This document shows positions 7,567-12,759 of a stretch of DNA of 12,759 nt, one piece after another. Numbering within the stretch: position 1 is the first letter of the stretch; each line of letters opens with the position of its first letter. Source of the DNA: an uncultured Campylobacter sp. (GTDB lineage Bacteria > Campylobacterota > Campylobacteria > Campylobacterales > Campylobacteraceae); assembly GCF_938045405.1 (NCBI RefSeq), contig NZ_CALIMW010000121.1:1-12759 (forward strand). The letters run 5' to 3'. The translations under genes and the position numbers were made by a program. The notes beneath the pieces are model-generated. The model was not told the origin of the DNA and made no database searches. It was given only the letters and a program-made list of their open reading frames with translations.

Positions 7567-7588
7567 AACTAAAAAATATTTTTTAGTT
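7567..7588. repeat. Perfect 22-bp palindrome between the divergent promoters
   Basis: Arms AACTAAAAAA and TTTTTTAGTT meet around a central TA with no mismatch. The palindrome abuts the direct repeat on its left and overlaps the -35 position of the response-regulator promoter on its right. It may be a second binding site (self-control) or an intrinsically bent A-tract. Confidence 0.5.
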
Positions 7589-7605
7589 TTAAATTTTAAA
7601 TTTGA

Positions 7606-7611
7606 TATAAT
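7606..7611 (+). promoter_or_regulatory. Extended -10 promoter of the two-component genes
   Basis: TGATATAAT (7603-7611) is a TGn-extended perfect -10 box. Its end lies only seven bases before the response-regulator ATG, so transcription would start at about the A of that ATG, giving an mRNA with almost no leader. Confidence 0.6.
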
Positions 7612-7618
7612 CACTACT

Positions 7619-8290
7619 ATGATAGAAATTTTACTTATAGAAGATGATCTTGATCTGGCCGAGCTTTTAAAATATGCATTGCTAAAAAGCGAGATTGGCG
7701 TAACCATAGTCACAAATCCGGTTGAAGGACTTAAAATTCTAGACGCAAAAAATGCTTTTGACGCATTGGTGCTTGATCTTGGCTTGCCCGACATGGACGG
7801 CCTTGAAGTGTGCAAGCACGTAAGACACAGCTATCCATCGCTACCTATCATTATCTCATCGGCTCGCAGCGAAACGCTAGATAAGATAAAGGGCTTTGAG
7901 CTTGGGGCGGACGACTACATGGCAAAGCCCTATGAGCCAATAGAGCTTGCATTTAGGCTAAGGGCGATACTTCGCCGAGGGATACAAGCTGGCAATGACT
8001 TCAAAACCTTTTGCGTAGATAAACAAAGACGCACTATATTAAAAAATGGAGAAGCCATAGCGCTTACAAAGGCGGAATTTGATATCTTTATCTACCTTTA
8101 TGAAAAAGAGGGGATAGTTGTATCAAGAGAGGATATTTTGTTAAATTTAGGTCAGGCTAAATTTCAAAGTGGGCTAAAAAGTATCGACGTAGCCATAGGG
8201 CGCTTGCGCCAAAAGATAGGAGACGACCCTAAAAATCCACACTTCATCCACCCCGTGCGCGGTATAGGGTATAAATTTATCAATGCGTAA
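7619..8290 (+). CDS. OmpR/PhoB-family response regulator
   Basis: This 223-residue regulator has a receiver domain (about 1-120) and a winged-helix DNA-binding domain (about 130-223). Acidic pocket residues D9 and D10, phospho-acceptor D53 in LVLDLGLPDMDG, S80/S81 and K103 in ADDYMAKP are all present. The wing region ends with the usual VRGIGYKF. I choose ATG 7619; an in-frame ATG 108 bases upstream would add 36 residues that run through the promoter and are not receiver-like. No ribosome-binding site is visible, which fits a leaderless transcript. The gene overlaps the kinase gene by 8 bases. Its position, divergent from the respiratory operon with candidate sites between, suggests it controls that operon and perhaps itself. 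Confidence 0.93.
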   Translation: MIEILLIEDDLDLAELLKYALLKSEIGVTIVTNPVEGLKILDAKNAFDALVLDLGLPDMDGLEVCKHVRHSYPSLPIIISSARSETLDKIKGFELGADDYMAKPYEPIELAFRLRAILRRGIQAGNDFKTFCVDKQRRTILKNGEAIALTKAEFDIFIYLYEKEGIVVSREDILLNLGQAKFQSGLKSIDVAIGRLRQKIGDDPKNPHFIHPVRGIGYKFINA

Positions 8291-9560
8291 TATATCCATA
8301 ATCAAACTAATATCTTTTTTCTTTTTTGCTGCGTTAGTTATAGTAAATTTAGCATTTTTCATCGAATCAAAAAGGCAAATAAGAGATGCGGAGTATTTTG
8401 CCTACCAGCGCTTTATGCTAGGCATGCGCATACGCGGACAAGAAGACGGCAATATAACCAAGCAGCTAGCGCAAATCGGACTTAAAAATAGTGATCTCGA
8501 TCCAAATGAGATCAGGCAAAATGGTGAGAAAATTTTTAGCGATTCGTATGCCGATATGATAAGGTATAACAAAAAGTTTTATTTTGTCCCTAGATTTTCT
8601 TCTATTGATCCTAAAATGTTTTCGCGCATTATGGATGCGGCAGGGCTTAATATATCAAGCGAAAATGACATTGCGAAAAACGATCTGCCTTTAGAAAATT
8701 TAGAAGAAATTTCTTCGCATAACATTTGGATACTTTGGCTTATAGTAAATATCGTAATGGCCGCATTTTTCATAGTCGTCTTAAAAAAATTGCTGAGACT
8801 CAGAAATTTAAAAAATATGATAAGAAGGGCGGGAGAAGAAGACAAATTTAGACTGATAAAAGTAGAGGCAAATGATGAAATAGGCCAAATCGCTAGCGAA
8901 TTTAATACGACGATGCAAAAAATAGATGCGATAAAAGAGGCTAGAGCGCTATTTTTACGTAACATCTTGCACGAATTTCGCAACCCGATAATGAAGGGGC
9001 GAATCATGGCAGATATGCTAGCCGAAATCTTACAAGACGATAAATTTAAAAGTAGATTAAAACAAATTTTTATAAGGCTAGAAATGATACTTGGCGAGGT
9101 TGTCAAGGTCGAAAAACTAGTATCTAATCAATGGGAGCTTAAGAAAAATAAGCATCGAGTTATAGACATCGTCGATCACTCGGTAGATATGCTTTTATTA
9201 AAAGACACGAGCCGCATAGAAGTGCGAGCGGATGCGGAAATAAGTGCGGTTGAGGTTGATTTTGAGCTTTATGCAACCGGAGTTAAAAATTTAATCGATA
9301 ACGCCTTAAAATACTCTAGCGGCAAAGTCCTTGTAAATATAGATAAAAACACCGTCTGTATAAGCAGCACAGGAGATGAGCTTGAACCGGAAAGACTCGA
9401 TTTTGAAAGAGCTTTTAACAGAAAGGTAGAGACGTCAAATTCAGGACTTGGCCTTGGGCTTTATATCGCAAACCAAATTTTTATAAAACACGGCCACACC
9501 TTAAAATACAAGTACGAAGACGGTAAAAATATTTTTCTAATATGTTTCATAAACACTTGA
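8283..9560 (+). CDS. Sensor histidine kinase, ArsS/RacS-like
   Basis: The 425-residue kinase partners the regulator it overlaps. Membrane helices at about 8-27 and 147-168 enclose a periplasmic sensor of roughly 120 residues, followed by a HAMP-like linker. The H-box is LHEFRNPIMKG with phospho-acceptor H230, close to the HELKTP type of Campylobacterota kinases such as ArsS. The N-box is NLIDNALKYSSG (N340) and the G-box GLGLGLYI (388-394); a clear DxGxG is not evident, and SSTGDELEPE stands in its place, as often in short kinases of this group. The ligand is unknown; the periplasmic domain would suit sensing the reductase substrate. The gene is AT-rich with many ATA codons, unlike mnmG. Confidence 0.92.
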   Translation: MRNISIIKLISFFFFAALVIVNLAFFIESKRQIRDAEYFAYQRFMLGMRIRGQEDGNITKQLAQIGLKNSDLDPNEIRQNGEKIFSDSYADMIRYNKKFYFVPRFSSIDPKMFSRIMDAAGLNISSENDIAKNDLPLENLEEISSHNIWILWLIVNIVMAAFFIVVLKKLLRLRNLKNMIRRAGEEDKFRLIKVEANDEIGQIASEFNTTMQKIDAIKEARALFLRNILHEFRNPIMKGRIMADMLAEILQDDKFKSRLKQIFIRLEMILGEVVKVEKLVSNQWELKKNKHRVIDIVDHSVDMLLLKDTSRIEVRADAEISAVEVDFELYATGVKNLIDNALKYSSGKVLVNIDKNTVCISSTGDELEPERLDFERAFNRKVETSNSGLGLGLYIANQIFIKHGHTLKYKYEDGKNIFLICFINT

Positions 9561-9579
9561 TCTAAAAATAACTTGTTTA

Positions 9580-9774
9580 TTAATACTTATAAATTATTTT
9601 AAGCTCGTTATTTGCGCTGATTAATTCATTTATAAAGCCTAACAAATCTGTTATTAATAGTTATAATGACATCCCTGTGATATCTGCTATATTTTTTTGG
9701 TTTACGATAATTCCGAGATTTTTTAGATATTTAGTCACTCCGCAGAAGCCACAATAAGGTAGCTGAAGAAGAAT
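9580..9774 (-). pseudogene. Possible glutaredoxin-like relic
   Basis: The minus strand from 9774 reads 37 codons without a start codon, then TAA (9663-9661), and stays open in the same frame to 9580. It begins ILLQLPYCGFCGVTKYLKNLGI, that is, a hydrophobic strand, a CGFC redox motif after PY, and a helix, as at the N-terminus of glutaredoxins. The following NQKNI fits the next strand. The later part has no glutaredoxin cis-proline region that I can see. An in-frame TGA precedes it. It may be the remains of a gene once here. The match rests on about 25 residues, so it is tentative. Confidence 0.3.
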
Positions 9775-9969
9775 TCACACACGCACGCTAAAATTTAACG
9801 GCTCTTTCGTCGTGCAGAAAAGATAAAATTTTAGTAGAGTACGGCATGAGGGCGTCTGAATTTGAACGTGATCGTTTTGGTTGATGCGCGGCGTTAAATT
9901 TTATACTGCTTGTTAAGACTGTGGCGATGAGTAATTTTAAAATTTTGATTTTGGCGTGGGTAAAATTTA

Positions 9970-9989
9970 ACGACAGCGCGTTCTGTCGT
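9970..9989. repeat. Short hairpin in the intergenic region
   Basis: Arms ACGACAG and CTGTCGT form a perfect 7-bp stem around CGCGTT. It follows directly on one of the TAAAATTTAACG copies. No T-run follows, so it is not an obvious terminator. Confidence 0.4.
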
Positions 9990-10264
9990 CGAGGTATGAT
10001 GTATGGGTATCTGGCGGTATATCGACGTAGTGGAGATTGGCAAGTGTTGCATATAAACGAAGCGAATTAAAATAAGAATGCGGATGAAATTAGCGCCGCG
10101 TGATACATATAAATAGCAGCATGCCCCGTAAACGATGTGATTCGCGATAAAATTTTGCGTAAATTAAGGCGAAATTTAGCCGACGAAATGAGAACGGATT
10201 TAAAATTTAACCGTTTTTTCAAGCGAATTTTGCCACAATTGCGCTCAAATTTCGTTGGGGCAAA

Positions 10265-11821
10265 ATGATGAAAAAATATACCAAACAAATCCTCGCGATG
10301 CTCGCGCTAAACGCGATCTACAGCGGCTCGGGGATCTTGATTTTAAGCTTTATCAATAAATATCTACTTGACGGCGCCGAAAGAGGCGGGCGCATCATCG
10401 CGCTATTTTTCGCACTCTTGGCGCTATTTCTGCTGCTTTCGGTGCTAAGCCGTATCATGCTTTGCAAGATGGAAAATGACTTTGTATTCGATCTGCGCAC
10501 CAAGATCATCAAGCAGATCATCGATACGAAGTTCGAGCGCATCGAGGCTGCGTCGAAGGCGAACCTGCTTGCGTCCCTTTCCAGCGATATTTCGCGCCTG
10601 ACCGAGGGCTTTATGCGCATATCCGAGCTCATTCAAGGCGCGATGATCGTGCTATTTTGCGGCATCTATGTGCTATACATCGCGCCTATGATGTTTGCGT
10701 TTTTATTCGTCTGGATCGGCGCGCTGATGATTTTCAACCGCTTTTTGATGAAAAAAGTCATGCAAAATTACGATTTGTACCGCCAAAACGAGGACGTTTT
10801 GTATAAAAACTACGCCGCGGCAATCGAGGGGCACAAGGAGCTGTCGCTAAGCCTAGCCAAAGCGAAGAGCCTATATGAAAACGACTTTTTGCCCAATGCG
10901 CAAAATTTACGCCAAAGCTCGCTGCGAGCCGAGGTTTACGGCGCGTTTGCGAGTAATTTTATGAACGTGATGATGCTTGGCGCGGTGGGCTTTGTGCTTT
11001 ATTTTGGGCTTAGCGGCGGCAAAGCGGAGCTTGCAAACGCCGTAACGATCGCGCTTACGGTGCTTTTTTTGCGTGCGCCTTTGATGATGCTCATATTCTC
11101 GCTTCCTAGCGTGCTGCGCGCCAAGATCGCCTACGCAAAGATCAATGAGTTAGGCTTAGACCCGTTCGTGCAGGGCTTTGAGCTTGCGCAAATGCAGCCG
11201 TGGCGCAGCCTGGAGCTTAAAGACGTGGGCTTTTCGTATCCAGACGGGAAATTCGGTATAAAAGGGGTAAACTTGCAGCTAAATGCAGGCGAGACGGTAT
11301 TTTTAATAGGCGAAAACGGCAGCGGAAAATCGACGCTTTTTATGATTTTAGCGGGCCTTTATACGCCGCAAGCAGGCGAAATTTTAGCCGACGGCGCAGC
11401 CCTTAAACCCTCTGATCTGCGCGCCTACAGCAATAACATAAGCGCGGTTTTCAGCGATTTTTATCTCTTCGACTACGCTACGGGCGATGCGGACATCGCG
11501 CGCGAGTGGCTAGCGCTTACGCACCTGCAGGATAAGGTTGAGCTAAAGGGGGCTAAATTTAGCACCACGAGCCTATCTAGCGGGCAGCGCAAGCGTTTGG
11601 CGCTCGTAAGCGTGCTGATGGACGGGCGAAAATTTTTGATGCTCGATGAGTTTGCGGCCGATCTCGATCCGCAGTTTCGCGCGGAGTTTTACGAGCGGAT
11701 TTTGCCCGAGCTGAAATCGCGCGGATACACGATATTTGCGATCTCGCACGATGATAAATACTTCGGCGCCGCAGATAAAATTTATAAGATGCAAAGAGGC
11801 GAAATTTCGCGCATAAAGTAA
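10265..11821 (+). CDS. ABC exporter, fused membrane and ATPase domains, YojI/PvdE (cyclic peptide exporter) family
   Basis: The 518-residue protein joins a six-helix membrane domain (about 1-295) to an ATPase domain (about 315-518). The ATPase has Walker A GENGSGKST (349-357), signature LSSGQ (437-441), Walker B FLMLDE (457-462) and H-loop H495 in AISHDD. The C-terminal blocks DEFAADLDPQFRAEFY and FAISHDDKYF match the E. coli YojI/PvdE group, which exports microcin J25 or pyoverdine precursors. As in that group, the Q-loop glutamine is not seen (AVFSDFYLFD, 394-403). The start may be ATG 10265 or the adjacent ATG 10268, after a weak GGGG. No peptide or siderophore genes are next to it, so its cargo is unknown. 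Composition is GC-rich, like mnmG. Confidence 0.9.
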   Translation: MMKKYTKQILAMLALNAIYSGSGILILSFINKYLLDGAERGGRIIALFFALLALFLLLSVLSRIMLCKMENDFVFDLRTKIIKQIIDTKFERIEAASKANLLASLSSDISRLTEGFMRISELIQGAMIVLFCGIYVLYIAPMMFAFLFVWIGALMIFNRFLMKKVMQNYDLYRQNEDVLYKNYAAAIEGHKELSLSLAKAKSLYENDFLPNAQNLRQSSLRAEVYGAFASNFMNVMMLGAVGFVLYFGLSGGKAELANAVTIALTVLFLRAPLMMLIFSLPSVLRAKIAYAKINELGLDPFVQGFELAQMQPWRSLELKDVGFSYPDGKFGIKGVNLQLNAGETVFLIGENGSGKSTLFMILAGLYTPQAGEILADGAALKPSDLRAYSNNISAVFSDFYLFDYATGDADIAREWLALTHLQDKVELKGAKFSTTSLSSGQRKRLALVSVLMDGRKFLMLDEFAADLDPQFRAEFYERILPELKSRGYTIFAISHDDKYFGAADKIYKMQRGEISRIK

Positions 11822-11825
11822 AGCG

Positions 11826-11857
11826 GCGAAATTTTAAAATTCTGCGCAAAATTTCGC
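11826..11857. terminator. Inverted repeat after the ABC transporter, possible terminator
   Basis: Arms GCGAAATTTT (11826-11835) and AAAATTTCGC (11848-11857) are perfectly complementary over 10 bp around a 12-base loop, five bases past the stop. No T-run follows on the plus strand, so termination is uncertain; it could also be one of the AAATTT-type repeats that fill this gap. Confidence 0.35.
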
Positions 11858-12064
11858 GATGGAATTTGACATCTAGATGAAATTTCGCCTTAGAATTTCG
11901 CTGCAAAATTCTACGATTGAAATTTAAGTGGCAAGGCGAAATTCGCTTAAAATTTTACAGCGCAAATTCCGCTTCAAGCCCCTATGCTAAAGTTTGCAGT
12001 AGATAGAATTTTGCCTCTTTGGCGCAAATTGCAAAAATTTAACCGAAATTTACTAAATTTTGAT

Positions 12065-12070
12065 TATACT
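12065..12070 (+). promoter_or_regulatory. Candidate -10 box for cytochrome c553
   Basis: TATACT preceded by an AT-rich run, 30 bases before the ATG. It differs from TATAAT at one position. Confidence 0.45.
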
Positions 12071-12100
12071 GCACCCACAATTTAAAAAGAAAGGATAGGA

Positions 12101-12421
12101 ATGAAAAAAGTTCTTATTGCATGTGCTGCGGTTGCGGCGTTTAGTTCGAGTGTATTCGCCGCTGACGGCGCTACATTGTATAAAAAATGCGTGGCCTGTC
12201 ATGGAGCTAACGCCGAGAAGCCTTATCTTGGCGGCAAAGTACCTGCGCTAAACACCTTAAGTAAGGAAGAGATCATAGCTAGCCTAAAGGGCTACAAAGA
12301 CGGCAGCTTGGGCGACGGCAAGGGAAAATTCGGCATGATGGGCGTTATGAAGGGTCAAGTCGCTTCACTTAACGACGAATCGATCGAAGCGCTAGCCGAT
12401 TTCATCGTCTCTAAAAAATAA
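12101..12421 (+). CDS. Periplasmic monohaem cytochrome c553
   Basis: This small class I cytochrome c carries electrons in the periplasm, probably between the cytochrome bc1 complex and terminal oxidases or peroxidases, as its Campylobacter relatives (Cj1153 type) are thought to do. The 106-residue product has a signal peptide cut after VFA (about residue 20), a single CVACH haem site (30-34) right after ADGATLYKK, and a distal methionine supplied by GMMGVMKG. The start has AAGGA five bases upstream. It stands alone between its own promoter and a hairpin. It is not obviously part of the reductase module, since that module carries its own cytochrome. Confidence 0.95.
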   Translation: MKKVLIACAAVAAFSSSVFAADGATLYKKCVACHGANAEKPYLGGKVPALNTLSKEEIIASLKGYKDGSLGDGKGKFGMMGVMKGQVASLNDESIEALADFIVSKK

Positions 12422-12433
12422 TTTCAAACTTCA

Positions 12434-12458
12434 TTTGGCGGGCTTTGCGCTCGCCGAA
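12434..12458 (+). terminator. Terminator hairpin after cytochrome c553
   Basis: Arms TTTGGCGGGC and GCTCGCCGAA pair over 10 bp with two G-U pairs around TTTGC, 13 bases past the stop. The following bases are moderately T-rich without a clean T-run. Confidence 0.5.
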
Positions 12459-12522
12459 CTTCGCTTAATTTAAAATTTCAAAATTCTACGCTAATATCAC
12501 GTAAAAATTCCAAAGGCTCATA

Positions 12523-12759
12523 ATGTTTAACGGACTGATCAGAGAGATCGCGCAGGTTGCGAGCTTTAGCAGCGATTCGCTGCGACTGCGCGCGAGATAC
12601 CGACCTGCGCTCGGCGATAGCGTCGCGGTAAACGGCGCGTGCCTGAGCGTGACGCGGCTTTTTGCGGACGGATTTGCGGTGCAGCTTTCTAGCGAAACGG
12701 CGAGCGTCATCGCCGTGCAAAACCTGCACGGCTCGGTGCATATCGAGCCTGCGATGCGG
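12523..12759 (+). CDS. ribE: Riboflavin synthase, alpha chain, N-terminal part
   Basis: Riboflavin synthase converts two molecules of 6,7-dimethyl-8-ribityllumazine into riboflavin. The window holds the first 79 codons, most of the first of two lumazine-binding domains; the rest lies beyond the right edge. It begins MFNGLI, the usual MFTGI-type start that holds the catalytic N-terminal phenylalanine. GDSVAVNGACLSVTRL (31-46) matches the conserved G-x-S-VAVNG-CLTVT block. AAAGG (12512-12516) lies six bases before the ATG. A flavin biosynthesis gene next to flavoprotein genes is probably chance here. The same gene is called ribC in some bacteria. Confidence 0.93.
   Translation, partial: MFNGLIREIAQVASFSSDSLRLRARYRPALGDSVAVNGACLSVTRLFADGFAVQLSSETASVIAVQNLHGSVHIEPAMR

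Larger units (their letters stand above)
9561..10264. other. Long intergenic region with gene debris and short repeats
   Basis: These 704 bases contain no convincing intact gene. From the left there is a weak AT-only hairpin after the kinase (9565-9600), a glutaredoxin-like relic on the minus strand (9580-9774), and then GC-richer DNA with copies of TAAAATTTAACG. These occur near 9790 and 9961-9972, with an inverted copy near 9892-9903 and a variant near 10201. A 7-bp-stem hairpin lies at 9970-9989. An open frame at 9927-10070 (47 codons from ATG) lacks a good ribosome-binding site. No tRNA is seen. The right end carries the promoter region of the ABC transporter, with a poor extended -10 candidate TGCCACAAT at 10231-10239. 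Confidence 0.6.
11822..12100. other. Repeat-rich intergenic region before cytochrome c553
   Basis: Nothing gene-like is visible. The stretch is a mosaic of GCGAAATTT, AAAATTTCGC, AGAATTTCGC and GCAAAATTCTACG words in both orientations, able to fold in several ways. The right end holds the c553 promoter: TATACT at 12065-12070 is a plausible -10. Confidence 0.55.

Noticed and set aside
7511..7618. 36-residue N-terminal extension of the response regulator
   Set aside because: It runs through the promoter, repeat and palindrome, and receiver domains start at the MIEILLIEDD-type strand.
9927..10070. 47-codon frame as a small secreted or cargo peptide
   Set aside because: Poor ribosome-binding site, spans the TAAAATTTAACG repeat and a hairpin, and no recognisable motif; kept only as a remark.
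11573..11906. Minus-strand open frames over the ABC transporter's ATPase end
   Set aside because: Antisense to Walker B and H-loop coding sequence; shadows of a GC-rich gene.
1..12759. CRISPR arrays, insertion sequences, integrases, tRNA or rRNA genes
   Set aside because: Looked for regular spaced repeats, transposase-like frames and cloverleaf patterns; none seen.

Overview
The window looks like a piece of a Campylobacter-type (Campylobacterota) chromosome, probably one of the higher-GC, mainly oral species. The reasons are the many intergenic AAATTT/AAAATTTT words, the cytochrome c553 next to a riboflavin synthase, the MnmG and BioB variants, and a respiratory gene set built from c-type cytochromes and a Tat-exported flavoprotein. 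The species is not certain.

Layout. (1) 1-966, minus strand: most of biotin synthase bioB, cut by the left edge. (2) 967-1294: a divergent regulatory gap. (3) 1295-3187: mnmG (tRNA U34 modification). (4) 3188-3740: AT-rich stretch with a broken small gene whose two frames would join with one more T in a T7 tract, then a terminator hairpin. (5) 7469 down to 3741, minus strand: a three-gene respiratory operon coding for an outer-membrane porin, a Tat/lipoprotein-type FAD reductase subunit and a membrane-anchored five-haem cytochrome. (6) 7619-9560, plus strand: a divergent OmpR-type response regulator and its sensor kinase. (7) 9561-10264: about 700 bases without a clear gene, holding a glutaredoxin-like relic and a short repeated motif. 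(8) 10265-11821: a YojI/PvdE-type ABC exporter. (9) 12101-12421: cytochrome c553. (10) 12523-12759: the start of riboflavin synthase.

The centre of the window (about 3.7-9.6 kb) reads as one self-contained module. The kinase senses something at the membrane. The regulator probably binds 11-bp-spaced direct repeats between the divergent promoters and turns on the operon. The porin would admit a solute, the cytochrome would take electrons from menaquinol through NapC/NrfH-type haems, and the flavoprotein would reduce the solute in the periplasm. The flavoprotein belongs to the fumarate reductase superfamily, but by eye it lacks the arginines and histidine that bind and protonate fumarate, so the natural acceptor is probably something else. 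This module is AT-richer and uses ATA isoleucine codons more than mnmG, bioB and the ABC transporter around it, and is flanked by debris. Gain by horizontal transfer is therefore plausible. The rest of the window is ordinary housekeeping.
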